Shown here: in pieces, positions 43,291-52,492 of the stretch
Layout: every line of letters starts with the position of its first letter
Position numbering within the stretch: position 1 is the first letter of the stretch
Assembly: GCA_963575745.1 (NCBI GenBank)
Contig: CAUYUJ010016060.1
Location: 962,460 to 1,026,459, forward strand
Length of the DNA: 64,000 bases
Direction of reading: 5' to 3'
DNA from: Prorocentrum cordatum
Taxonomy: Eukaryota > Sar > Dinophyceae > Prorocentrales > Prorocentraceae
Notes under the pieces: model-generated
Seen by the model: the letters and a program-made list of their open reading frames with translations, nothing else
The model's database searches: none
What the model was told of the DNA's origin: nothing
Translations under genes and position numbers: made by a program

Positions 43291-44419
43291 GCCAGTCCCA
43301 GGGAAGGGATCCCGACCTCAGAGGGTCTGCGTTGCGAGCAAACTATACAAATTCGGAGGTATGAGTTGCGGTTTCTCCGCCTTTCTCCTGCGCCCCCCTC
43401 CCCCGGTCCTCGTCCCCCACCTCGTCCTCGCCTCCCTCAGGCGACACCCGCCTGAAGATCCTGGTCAAGGGGTCGGCAAGCATCAGCATTGAAGGCGGGA
43501 GAGGGAGCAATGGCAGCATGCACTATTGTATACAAATCCCGTGCCATCGTCATCATTTACCCTTATCTTTTGTTTGGCCTTTCACCCCCGCCTGCAGATT
43601 ACACGACTTTTTTTGCCGACTTGTTTTGCCGGCAGTGCGCAGCTGAACAGTTGGGTCCAAGAGGTAGCCATTGCAACCGCGGAAATCTTCTCGCGCGGGC
43701 GCAGGAAGGCACAGAGAATCGGGCGCGGTGTGGAAGAGTCCTGCGAATCCCATCCCCGGCGTCAATGCCGACATCTTATCCGACTCCCAAGTTGACGCAC
43801 CCTCCAAATTCGCTCCTGAAGCCCACTCGTGCCCTTCTCATGCCTCCCAGCCGAAGCCAGGCCGAACTGATCGGCCCAAACGAAGCCTCAGGTACTCGAT
43901 GCCGTCCCTGGGAGGACATTTTTCGCAGGGCGGCGACGCTTTCAGAGGCGTGTCTCCAGCCCGGGGCCCGCCCCGGTGCTCCAAGTCCCTGTCCCCCGGG
44001 TCCGGTTTTTTGGGGCGTTTTTTTGTAATTCTTTGGACTGGAGCTTCGGGGGTCCCGTTTATTTAGGCACCCCGTCGAAGAGGGGGGTCCGGAATATCAC
44101 GTTGCATTTGGAGGGGTCTCCGGTTTGGAGTCGGCCAACATGGGATCTGGAGCAGGCTTGCAGGGGCCGACTGACAAGGGGGCTGGAGTCGGCCAACAAG
44201 GGGCTGTTGGAGTCGGCCAACAAGGGATTTTTCGACGTGGGGGGGGTCGATTCACAAGGGATCCAGGGCAGGCTTGCAGGGGCCTCGCCGCCCGGCCGTG
44301 GGCGACGGGGGGCCTCCGGCGGAGCCGCCGCCCCCTCGACGGCCTCGGAGCGCCGGCGGCGGCGGCAGCGGCGAGGGCGGTCTGCTGTGGCGACGACGAC
44401 GACGACGACGATGATGACC

Positions 44420-44450
<31 letters not shown>

Positions 44451-44452
44451 TC
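43291..44452. other. No gene recognised
   Basis: A tandem GGGGCTGGAGTCGGCCAACA-like repeat (three units, 44130-44230) and a GCGACGACGACG run (44390-44450) precede M3 copy 2. Otherwise featureless. Confidence 0.4.
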
Positions 44453-44614
44453 ACCGCCCACCAAACCACCCCAACCCAACCCGAAGGCCCCGATGTTTGC
44501 CCTCCATCTCCAGTGGGGGGGTGTCGGGGAACACTGCAGAAGCACATCTGAAGCTCGTGCCCCCCCCCACCCGAAATTCGGGTCTTCGGGCTGGGTTGGA
44601 GTGGTCTGGTATGT
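44453..44614 (+). mobile_element. M3 TIR element, copy 2
   Basis: Same orientation as copy 1. Ends CCACCAAACCACCCCAACCC and CTGGGTTGGAGTGGTCTGGT. Internal CCAGTGGGGGGGTG conserved. Confidence 0.82.
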
Positions 44615-44619
44615 GCAGT

Positions 44620-44790
44620 GCCGTTTTTCATACATGCTCCGCGTGCGGATCATGTATTAAAAGTGCAGGGATTTAGTATTAAAAACAACGAGGAGTTCAT
44701 GCATCAATGTACTCATAGATTAATCATGTATTAAAATCCAATGTTTCGCTTTTTTGTTTTAAAAATTCCATGTATTGAAAAACAACTGCC
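44620..44790. other. AT-rich island with repeated CATGTATTRAAA
   Basis: Unusually AT-rich for this window. CATGTATT followed by AAA or GAAA occurs three times (44650, 44726, 44770). It is directly upstream of the exon at 44797. Confidence 0.6.
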
Positions 44791-44796
44791 TTGTAG

Positions 44797-44945
44797 TCCG
44801 ACGACGATGGCGACGCGGCAGACGCAGGCGGCCCCAGCGTGGCCATGCCGCCCTTCTCCTCCATCGGGGAGACGCTCTTCCTGCGGGGGCGCCGGCTCTG
44901 GACCCGGGAGGCCCCGCGGTCTGCGGGCCACTGGCTCGCCGCCCT
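44797..44945 (+). CDS. Probable exon of unknown gene
   Basis: Starts after a TGCCTTGTAG acceptor. Encodes SDDDGDAADAGGPSVAMPPF, then SSIGETLFLRGRRLWTREAP, with GC-ending codons, and runs into a CCT array where the donor must lie. The acidic start and GETLFLRG stretch could be the first strand of a cyclic-nucleotide-binding fold, but that is speculative. It is 4.7 kb upstream of the Popeye-like exon. Confidence 0.45.
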
Positions 44946-45280
44946 CCCCCTCCCCCTCCTCCTCCTCCTCCTCCTCCTCCTACTCCTCCTCCTGATCCTC
45001 CTCCTCCTCCTCCTCTCCCTCCTCTTCCTCCTCCTCCTCCTCCTTCTCATCCTCCCCCTCTTCCTCCTCCTCCTCCTCCTTCTCTTTCTCCTCCTCTCCT
45101 CCTCCTCATCCTCCTCTCCTCCTCCTCCTCCTCCTCCTCCTCCTCCTCCCCTCCTCCTCCTCTCCTCTCTCCTCCTCCTCCTCCTCCTCCTCCTCCTCCT
45201 CCTCTTTCCGCCTCCTCCTTCTCCTCCTCATCCTCCTCCTCCTCCTCCTCCTCCTCCTCCTCCTCCTCCTCCTCTCTCTG
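44946..45280 (+). repeat. (CCT)n pyrimidine array
   Basis: Long CCT array with CTT/CTC/ATC variants, beginning at the 3' end of the preceding exon. Confidence 0.95.
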
Positions 45281-45449
45281 GGGTCGGGGCTCGCGTGACG
45301 GGGGCTCAGCGCTTCTGGGGGTCAGCCTAAATCCCCTCCGAGATCCTCCAGCTGACCTGGGTCTGGGAGTCGCCCGGAGCCCACCCCGTCCCTCCACCCT
45401 CCGCCAGCCCGAGTTTGGTAGCCACTTCGTGGCCGACCTCGGCTCTTGG

Positions 45450-45571
45450 CATCGTTCGGACGTGTGCATTTTTTCTCGGCGAGAACCATCGAGGACCATT
45501 CTGGACCACCGAGCAAAAACACACACGCACAAAACCGACAAATGCACGGGAAATGGACGTCCGAGCGACGG
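45450..45571 (+). mobile_element. M4 TIR element, copy with splice-site arrangement
   Basis: Ends CATCGTTCGGACGTGTGCAT and GGACGTCCGAGCGACGG. Removing GT at 45462 to AG at 45565 (104 nt) joins an open frame ending SWHRSD to one starting RRQGLAKG in phase 0, the same HRSD-R junction as at 34412. Confidence 0.75.
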
Positions 45572-45659
45572 CAAGGGCTCGCGAAAGGCCCTGGCCGACC
45601 CGGGATAGTGCGTCCCCGATGGGGAAGGGGGGGGCAGCCAGCAGGTGTTTTCTTCGGCA

Positions 45660-45950
45660 GCACGGGGGAAGGGGCAGGACGCGACAAGGGAGGAGGGAGG
45701 AGGCGAGGACGAGGAGAATCGAGATTCGAGGGTCCAAATTTCGGAGTCTAGGAGGTGGCAAATCAGGAAGATGATGAGACAGGATGATGAGCAGGACGTG
45801 GCGGAGAGGTTGGGGAGGGAATGGGGAGGACGAAGGAGGAGCAGGAGGAAGAGACTTGGCGGAGTCAAGGAGGAGACGGATGCGAAGAAGATAGTGGGGA
45901 GGAGGAGGAGGAGGAGGAGGAGGAGGAGGAGGAGGACAAGAACCAGTGTA
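45660..45950 (+). repeat. GGA-rich purine region
   Basis: Diffuse purine richness sharpening to (GGA)n at 45899-45937, then R1 copy C. Confidence 0.8.
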
Positions 45951-46590
45951 ACTCCAAGACGCATCAACGATGTTACAACACACCCTCCCTCCAAGTTCGT
46001 TCTTTATAGGGCCATATAAGCAATTACGTTCATTGCAATAAGGAAATACCCCATAGGAAGATAACCGTCTGAGAACCTTGAATCGCGCCAACACAGAATT
46101 CCTTGGACTTCAGCGTCGCGAGTCAACGTGACTGTCTCGCCCTGTCAGCCCTGGGAGTTCGATGCTAGGAGTCCACGTGACTGTTTTGCGTCCTGGGAAT
46201 CCTTAGTCTCGCCAGAACGCAATTCCTGGGACTTTGACCATGCGAGTCCTTGCACATGTTGCACAGTTTCAACACGAATGCTCGTGGCGTAAGAGCCGCC
46301 CTTCATGCGTCCTAAACTGCTGCAGACCTTCGAGACGAATGTGCGCGGCGCTAAGACGAAGGACCCATTTTGAAAACCGCCCGCCCCGCATCCGTGAAAC
46401 TGCTTCGAACGTGTGAAACGAATGTGGGCGGCGCTAAGGCGAGAGCCCATGTTGAACACCTTCCGCTTTCTATCTTCGACATTGTTGCAAGCTTTTCATA
46501 CGGATGTTCGCGGCGTTGAAGGCGAGATGCGCATGATGTAATTGTCCCGCCCTCGACCCTTGAAGTTGTTGCACATTTCAAGTTCCAGGG
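45951..46590 (+). repeat. Composite repeat R1, copy C
   Basis: CAGTGTAACTCCAAGACGCA start, unique arm with CCTCCCTCCAAG, then three to four 82-bp units (GTGCGCGGCGCTAAG and variants at 46341, 46423, 46504). Confidence 0.8.
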
Positions 46591-46679
46591 TCATTATTGG
46601 TGCGGACGTCCCAAGCGACATCCCTGGCGGTCACACACCTCTGAGGGTGGCAGATGACGGGGGGAAACAAATGAGGACA

Positions 46680-46905
46680 TAGTCGGAGGACAAGCAGGAC
46701 AACGAGGAGGCGGCAGAGGAAGACGAGAGGGAGCAGGAGGTGCAGAAAGAGGAGGAGGGGATGTAGGAGGAGGAGGAGGAGAAAGAGGAGAGGAGGATGA
46801 GGAGGAGGAGGGGGTGAAGGGAGGAGGAGGGGAGAGAGCGGAGGAGGAAGAAGAGGAGGAAGAGGAAGAGGCAAGGAGAAGGAGGAGGAGGAGGAGGAAG
46901 ATGAA
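46680..46905 (+). repeat. GGA-rich purine array
   Basis: Imperfect GGA/GAA units. Confidence 0.85.
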
Positions 46906-47470
46906 TAGGGGAAGACGGGAAACGATTTCAATTGGTCGACGTGAAAATCATACATGAGGTTGCCCCGAGGGGCGGGATATGGGGAGGTCAGATCTGGACT
47001 GGATTCGGACATTGTGCCGGGACGCTGTCTGGCAGGACTCGGCGGACAGTATGTGATACAGGGGTTGCACTCAACACGTACATTGGTTTCGGACGGGGCT
47101 CGGGTTTTTTTGGGTGTGTCTTTGGGTGATTCCTCGTGTCCTCTTTGTAAGTCTAGGTGCAACTGGGGCCCAGTTTGGATCGCTTGGGGCAATCTGTGGA
47201 TTGCTCCACGCATGCCTCTGATGTGGCCGTCCTGGTCGAGACCTGGACGCGATCGGGAATGTTGGCTTCGCTTGCAGCGCCGTCAGTTCTGACCCACCAC
47301 GCTTCGGCGCGACACGCCATCCACGTTCCACTCCCCCAGCGTCGACGTCCCCTGCATGTCCGAGCCTCCCGCCCCTCGGTGCGAGGCGACATGCTGTTAG
47401 CTCGCAGCGCATAGCGCGTCGCCAGGACCGCCGACGCGACACGTAAGGCAAGAGCTCCTGACCGTTGGTA
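46906..47470. other. No gene recognised
   Basis: Moderate GC, no convincing exon, no repeat match within the window. Confidence 0.4.
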
Positions 47471-47608
47471 CCGTTCGGACGCGTGCACGTTTCTCTGCGA
47501 GGCCAGCGCCAAAAGATCTGAACCAGATTGCCGCACCTTGGACCATGGTGAGAGACCAGACGCCCGCGAAACCAAGCGATGCACGGGGCATGCCCGCCCG
47601 AGCGATGG
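47471..47608. mobile_element. M4 TIR element, diverged copy
   Basis: Ends CCGTTCGGACGCGTGCACGT and CCCGAGCGATGG with a partly replaced centre. The donor position reads GC rather than GT. Confidence 0.6.
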
Positions 47609-47734
47609 TCAGTTGAGCTGCACTGTGCCAGTGCTGCCTGACCTGGAGGGGAGGGGCGCGGGGGGGTAAGCGGGGGGCGATGGTGGGGTGTAGGTTGTTG
47701 CTCTCGAGGGGAGAAATCGCATAAGCATGATTGC

Positions 47735-47851
47735 TCTGAGGTCCGCGCGGGCTTCTTGGATCGGCGCTGGGCGCCCCTGATGGCGCCCACGGCGCCGCCC
47801 CTGGCGCGCCCCACGCGCCAGGGAGGCTGGACCAGCGCCGATCCAAGAAAT
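47735..47851. repeat. IR element 'CCGCGCGG', copy b
   Basis: GAGGTCCGCGCGG start; inside, CTTGGATCGGCGCTGG pairs perfectly with CCAGCGCCGATCCAAG near the right end. GGCGCCGCCCCTGGCGCG centre. Confidence 0.75.
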
Positions 47852-48194
47852 TGTGTTTATGCCGTTGTTTGACGCTCTGTGGTTGAGTCCCTCTTCCGAT
47901 CACCCTGAACACCTGGGGGTTGTGGTGATAGTCAGTATCCGTCTCCCCCAGCAGATCTCACGAGGAGACCAACACGGGCACACTGAACATGGAGAGTGCA
48001 GTTGTCGCTGGCTTTTCCGCCCCCCCGCCAGCGTGATTATTCTCCGGTCTTCCCTGGGAAAATGCGACAAAGCATTATTGGTAAGGCTATACGGCCAGTG
48101 CCGCCGACCCTGGACAATGACCCCCACGATGGAAGAGGCATTCGGGACGGTCGGGATCAGACGCTCCCAAGAGTGAGTGCCCAAGAGGTTACAC

Positions 48195-48715
48195 GAGGCC
48201 CCATAAGGTGCCCCCAAACCCCCACGAAGTTTTGGGGATGCCTTGGGAGCCTTTTGGGAGCCTCCTGGGGATTCGTGGCGATTCTTTGGGGGCGCTTGGG
48301 GGTTTCGTGAGGGCTTTTGAGGGATCTCTTGGGCCCCAGGACCTCCCAGGGGGGATGGTGTTCTGACCCAGGACCACCCCGCGACTGGGAAGGGATCTAA
48401 GGGAATGGGCTTCAATCTTGCTTAGGCGGTTCCGCTTTGGCTGGCGCGGTTAAGAAGGAGAGCCCAGGGAACGGGGAGAGCGACGTCAGGATGCTTCTTG
48501 AAGTCTCCTTGGAGCGCTCTCGGGGACCTTTGGGGGAAGTTCTGGGGTTGTCTTGGGAGCCTTGTGGGAGCCTCCTGGGGCTGCCTGGTCGTTCCTTGGG
48601 GGCGCCTGGGGGCCTCGTGGGGGCCTTTGAGCCCCGGAACCCCTCAGGGGGGATGGAAGTTTGACCGAGGACACCCCCCCACGGGGAATGGATCACAAGG
48701 AAGGGGCTTCCCATT
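48195..48715 (+). repeat. Two direct copies of a CTTGGGAGCC-type block
   Basis: 48195-48395 and 48530-48715 align (CTTGGGAGCC, GGGAGCCTCCTGGGG, TTGGGGGCGC, CAGGGGGGATGG). Each is built from the same roughly 11-nt quasi-period seen in E1. Confidence 0.65.
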
Positions 48716-48888
48716 GACTCACTTACGCCGTTATTCAATTTCGCCTAGACTTTTCTGCTTTGGCTGGCGCGCTCAGGGAGGAGGGCCCAGGGAAAAGATG
48801 GGAGCGGCGACGGCGGCGGCGACGACGACGACGGCGACGAGTCAAACGAAACAGCCTCTTCGCACACACCGACGGGGTTGGCGGATTC

Positions 48889-49030
48889 TTTCGGAGACCC
48901 GCGCGGATTTCTTGGGTCGGATCAGCGCTGGGTTCCCTTCCATGGCACGCGTAGAGCGCCAGGGGCGGCGCCAGCAGCGCCGCAAGGGGGGCTAGCGCCG
49001 AAACAAGAAAGCAGCGTGCACCTCCGAAGT
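48889..49030. repeat. IR element 'CCGCGCGG', copy c
   Basis: CTTTCGGAGACCCGCGCGGA start and GTGCACCTCCGAAGT end; TTGGGTCGGATCAGCGCTGG opposes CTAGCGCCGAAACAAG. Confidence 0.65.
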
Positions 49031-49089
49031 TAATGTTGATGCAGTGGTTTCTTCTCCAGTCGCCCCCTCCAGGTTTCCACTCCAGGCTG

Positions 49090-49678
49090 TCTCATGCATG
49101 TCGTTCTCCCTCCAGCCGTTCTTCTCCCACCTCCTGCTCTCTTTTCTCCTCCTCCTTCTCCTCCCTTCCTCTGCAGCCTCCCCGCATCCTCCTTCCCCTC
49201 TACCACATCGTGGAGACCAGGATACCAGCGGATTCCAGCGATTTCCTTCTCCCCGCTGTCGTCCCATTACCTGCCCTCCCCCCCACCCTCCTCTTCCTCA
49301 TTATCATGCCACCCCTCCCATTCTACCGTCCCCCCTCTATCAGTCTACTTCTCCTCTTCTTTCCCCGCCCCCTCCTCCGCCTTGCTCTTTCCCATTCGTC
49401 CCCCCCCTCCTCTCTGATCGGTCCGCCCTCCTCCTCATCGCCCCTCGTCCTTTCATTATATCTCCCGTACCCCCACTGCATGCTTCCTTTTGCTTGTTCC
49501 TTGCTCCGCCATCCCTCCTGGGGCCCCCTCCCCCGAAAATGTTTCCCCTCCATCTTCTCCCAGCTCTCCTTCCTCCTCCTCCTCCTCCTCCTCCTCCTCC
49601 TCCTCCTCCTCCTCCTCCTTCTCTTCCTCTCGTTTCCCTCCTCGACCTCTTCCTCGCGTTCCTTTCTCCCTGGTGAAG
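49090..49678 (+). repeat. Long pyrimidine tract ending at a splice acceptor
   Basis: About 590 nt of C/T-rich sequence including a CCT array (49571-49620), ending GGTGAAG just before the Popeye-like exon. Plausibly an extreme polypyrimidine tract. Confidence 0.75.
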
Positions 49679-49843
49679 GTCGTCGTGGCGACCGAGCGGG
49701 TGCTGTGCGTGTCCTGGGACCCTGACCGGCTCCGCGAGTGGCTGGGCCACAACCGCGAGCTGGACGCGCACGCCAACAACGTGCTGTCCGAGCTGATGTG
49801 CTCAAACCTGAGCGCCGTGTCACAGCTCCGCAGCCGCCTCGAG
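49679..49843 (+). CDS. Popeye / cyclic-nucleotide-binding-like exon (second half of domain)
   Basis: Phase-0 exon of 55 codons: VVVATERVLCVSWDPDRLRE, WLGHNRELDAHANNVLSEL and MCSNLSAVSQLRSRLE. The order (hydrophobic strand, TxxRVLxxWD, then an Rx(2)L...L helix and a second helix) matches the end of the Popeye domain, the cAMP-binding fold of POPDC membrane proteins, and of related cyclic-nucleotide-binding domains. The AG before 49679 ends the pyrimidine tract; the GT at 49844 follows CTCGAG. The first half of the domain should lie on an upstream exon not found with confidence. Confidence 0.6.
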
Positions 49844-49889
49844 GTCGATGGCGGCCACGAGTCCGAGGCCTGCAATATCGACACTGCAG
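49844..49889 (+). other. Predicted 46-nt GT-AG intron
   Basis: Removing it joins phase-0 codons on both sides and moves the frame to the one with better coding bias downstream. Unusually short. Confidence 0.45.
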
Positions 49890-50008
49890 GCCCCGACGAC
49901 CGCGGCGAGTGCGCCCGTCGTGCCCCCGAGCCCAGTCCTGCACAGTCTGCTGGGGCAGCCCGTCAAGTGGGCGGCGCGGAGCTCGGGCTGTGGATCTCCT
50001 ACCTGCAG
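49890..50008 (+). CDS. Exon continuing the Popeye-like gene
   Basis: Encodes APTTAASAPVVPPSPVLHSL followed by LGQPVKWAARSSGCGSPTC: a Pro/Ala-rich, probably disordered tail after the binding domain. Bounded by CACTGCAG and CTGCAG with GT donor at 50009. Ends in phase 2. Confidence 0.45.
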
Positions 50009-50199
50009 GTGCGCACGAGGCCCGAGGGGATCAGGGCACCGATGCCGCCGCCCGTCCCTCGTCGCCACGGCTGGATCTACCTCGAGATCCTGGTCAGAGC
50101 GCGCTCCCAGGGAGGCCCGGGAAGCAGGCATCGGTGCAGCTGCGATGCCCCTGTGAGGCTCGGAGAGGCTGGTAGCGAGGCCAGCGGCCGCGAGAGGGC

Positions 50200-50391
50200 G
50201 TGCCTCCTCGCCTACCTCGGCGTCGTCGGCCTCGACACGAAGCTCGACCGCGGGGACGTGGAGGGGAGGCTCCGCGAGCTGGACGCGAGCCTCACCGCCC
50301 TCGAGAGGGCGGGCCTGACGTTGGAGGAGTTCGCCTCCATCCTGGGCCGCTCCGCCACCACCATCGACACCAACGGCGATGGCGTCATGCG
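50200..50391 (+). CDS. EF-hand-like exon
   Basis: Encodes LGVVGLDTKLDRGDVEGRLR, ELDASLTALERAGLTLEEF and ASILGRSATTIDTNGDGVMR. The last part begins an EF-hand calcium loop (D-x-N-x-D-G-x-hydrophobic), cut by the exon end at a GT (50392). The preceding helix LTLEEFASIL fits the E helix. The start is approximate. It suggests calcium control of the neighbouring cyclic-nucleotide-binding-like protein, if they are one gene. Confidence 0.5.
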
Positions 50392-50469
50392 GTGGCGCTC
50401 CCGCGCGGACTCGCCGCCGCGCTCTGGCGGGCGCCCACAGGAGGGATGGGGCGGGGAGGATGCCGTGGA

Positions 50470-50650
50470 TCCAGGCCCCCCAGACGGGGTCGTGCGGCGT
50501 CGCCGGTGCAGCGGCGAGGCGGCTCGCTGTGGAGCCCGATTCTCTCCACGCCGACGTCGCGGATGCATCGCCGGTGCATCGGTGATGCATCGACGATGCG
50601 GCGCGATCCTCCGACCCCGTCTACTCCGACCCCACCCGGGAGGTCTCTAG
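50470..50650. repeat. Dispersed repeat F9, copy 2 (in intron)
   Basis: GACGGGGTCG at the left and CGACCCCGTC-like at the right, GAGCCCGATTCTCTCCACGC, then GATGCATCG units. Lies between the two EF-hand-like exons. Confidence 0.6.
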
Positions 50651-50929
50651 TGGAGCCCCCGCGCTGGAGCGCGCGCCTGGAGGAGCGGGGGGGGGCGTCG
50701 GGGGCGAGGTGCCTGGGGGGTTCTGCGGGGCCTCCTGCCCGGACTCTTTACCGTGAGTGGGCTCCGTCTCTTTTGCGCGACCGGGGTATTTTTGGCGGCA
50801 GCAGGAGGGAGGGGCTCTGGCCACAGAGGTGGGCCCCAGATGGGCCCTCGATGCGCCGGGGTGCCCCGGCTCCTGCCCCGCAGGGGCCGAGAGCAGAAGA
50901 CCCGACACGCAGCAGCCGCCGAGTGCGCG

Positions 50930-51086
50930 GGAGCGGTTCTCTCCAGAGGAGTTGGCTGCAGCGCTTCACCAGGTCTGCCACGACTTCCCGGAGGGCAGCG
51001 TGAGACCACTCTTCCTGTACTTCAGCGCCGGTGGCAGCTCCATCCCCGTGAAGTCCCTCGAGGATCGGCTGAGGATCGGCAAATAG
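50930..51086 (+). CDS. Exon downstream of EF-hand segment
   Basis: Encodes RFSPEELAAALHQVCHDFPE, GSVRPLFLYFSAGGSSIPVK and SLEDRLRIGK, then TAG. FSPEELAAAL suits the helix that should follow the interrupted calcium loop. FSAGGSSIPVKSLED would be a degenerate second loop lacking most ligands. The real donor may precede the stop, because a 34-bp palindrome starts there. Confidence 0.5.
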
Positions 51087-51118
51087 TCACCTGTATACGT
51101 ATACGTATACAGGTGACT
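51085..51118. repeat. Perfect 34-bp palindrome
   Basis: AGTCACCTGTATACGTA followed without spacer by its exact complement. It starts at the end of the coding frame. It could be the joined inverted ends of a small element, or a structure at the intron's 5' end. Confidence 0.95.
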
Positions 51119-51246
51119 GTTTGCCAGCGTGACCTTCTGAGAGCGGTTTTCGGAGGCGCGCGAGGAGCAACACCCAAGCACGCATGCCCCTACGGTCGCA
51201 TGCAACGATCGGCAAGCCGCGCACCAAGCTTCACTCTCTTGCCTAC

Positions 51247-51421
51247 AGTCGGGGCCCTGAAGAAGGAACCCTTCTCGTTGGGGAGGGGCTCCGCGTTCCT
51301 TAAGTGTTTCACAGTTTGCCTCAGGCTTTCCTTATGTTTCCGACAGGAAATCGAAGGTTCACTTATGGAAAAAAGGGGCCTCGTTCCTTATTCAGGGTTC
51401 CTTAGGTCAACGCCCCGACTT
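51247..51421 (+). mobile_element. M5 TIR element, copy 2 (in intron)
   Basis: Ends AGTCGGGGCCCTGAAGAAGG and GGTCAACGCCCCGACTT. Lies in the intron before 51447, in the same orientation as copy 1. Confidence 0.87.
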
Positions 51422-51446
51422 TAGGGTCAGCCACTCTTGCGTGCAG

Positions 51447-51693
51447 CCGAGAGGAGACGTTCTGCGGTCACTCCATGGTGAAGGCCGTGCAGTCGGCCCT
51501 GAGTTCGGAGGCAGAGCGCAAGGGATTCGGCCGGTGTGGCTACTTCGCGCAGCAGGTGTTCGATGCCCTCTTCGCCGATGGGAGCCCGCTGGCCCGCGTC
51601 GAGAGGGGCATCAGAGCTGGCTTCCACGGTATCGACTCGTTCGCGGAGACGGCTTGTGCTGCCAACGACGTGGTTGTCGCGAGCGACGAACCT
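51447..51693 (+). CDS. Exon of unknown domain in Popeye-like gene cluster
   Basis: After a TTGCGTGCAG acceptor it encodes REETFCGHSMVKAVQSALSS, EAERKGFGRCGYFAQQVFDA, LFADGSPLARVERGIRAGFH and GIDSFAETACAANDVVVASD with very strong codon bias. Mostly helical; possibly a worn EF-hand pair. A GT at 51694 could be the donor, but joining to 51729 needs a different phase. Confidence 0.5.
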
Positions 51694-51728
51694 GTCCATA
51701 CCCATACCCTCGTGGTCTGGATTTCGAG

Positions 51729-51842
51729 GCGCGATCCCACCGTCACGCGACCCCACGGATCCGTTCCGCACGGAGCTCTCGCGCAAAGCCGCCTGCATCT
51801 GCCGGGTCACGGCCGACGGGTCCAGACTTATCCCCAAACGTG
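51729..51842 (+). CDS. Coding segment, unknown
   Basis: A different frame from the previous exon carries the coding signal: RDPTDPFRTELSRKAACICR then VTADGSRLIPKR, up to a GT at about 51841. The intervening intron must be very short (about 35-55 nt). No family recognised. Confidence 0.4.
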
Positions 51843-51844
51843 GT

Positions 51845-52035
51845 GGTGACAACACCTGGCGGTGAGTCTCGGGCGATTTGGTGTCACCACCCGGTTTGGG
51901 GACTCGTGCGGTTTTCCGAGGATGTCCCGAACACTGGTGGGTCCAGGAGTCACAAAACCCGGTGGTGACCCCGTGTCCCCAAACCCAGCGGTGACCTTAT
52001 TGGGGATTCCAGGTCGCCACCTGGTATCTCACCAC
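51845..52035. repeat. Inverted-repeat-rich intron segment
   Basis: Repeats of CACCACCCGGTTTGGGGA in both orientations (about 51890, 51955, 51980, 52028), capable of several hairpins. Confidence 0.6.
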
Positions 52036-52054
52036 CCGGTTTGGGGGTTCCCAA

Positions 52055-52174
52055 GACTTCGAGGCGAGTGGATGTGGACATGTTTCCCGCCCGCGAGGTT
52101 GGTGCGGGCACCTTCCTGGCCTGCCTGTGGCAGGAGCTCGCAGGCTCGGCATCCTTCAAAGATTTGGACGACAG
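52055..52174 (+). CDS. Exon before the membrane helix exon
   Basis: Encodes DMFPAREVGAGTFLACLWQE then LAGSASFKDLDDR. To keep phase with the next exon, splicing must occur after GACGACAG at a GA donor (52175), a type documented in dinoflagellates; the AG-GA-flanked alternative at 52181 gives the wrong frame. Confidence 0.45.
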
Positions 52175-52342
52175 GATCCAGGAGGAACAAAAAAGAAACA
52201 CAGACACAATGAATCGTCGACTCCCAGGAAAATATAGGAAGATATGGGAAGTGGGGGGGAAGACAGAAACTTTGAAAATATGGGAAAATATGGGAATCCT
52301 TTTACTTGTGTGTATTTATTTGTGTCCTGGGGCCCCTTGAAG
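52175..52342 (+). mobile_element. Introner-like element, copy 1
   Basis: Occupies an intron ending CCCCTTGAAG. Shares with 52493-52657 GAAACACAGACAC-like sequence, GTGGGGGGGAAGACAGAAAC, several AATATGGGAA units, TTTATTTGTGTCC and GGGCCCCTT in the same order. Related introns in neighbouring positions are the hallmark of introners. Confidence 0.7.
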
Positions 52343-52457
52343 GAGCCTGGCCCCGCTCCTGGTGTGCCTGGGCATGTGCGGCGTCCGCGTGGCCCGCCGG
52401 TTCGCCGAGAGTCGCGTGAGCGACATGACGGAGAGGGAGTCGCTGCTGTATTCCAAG
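52343..52457 (+). CDS. POPDC-like transmembrane exon
   Basis: Encodes SLAPLLVCLGMCGVRVARRF then AESRVSDMTERESLLYSK. A hydrophobic helix followed by basic residues and an ERExLLY motif matches the last membrane helix and juxtamembrane segment before the Popeye domain. Preceding intron ends AAG; the donor is GC (52458) after TCCAAG, giving phase 0 into 52804. Confidence 0.55.
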
Positions 52458-52492
52458 GCTCGATCACGAGAAATTGCATCAACATAACTCAG

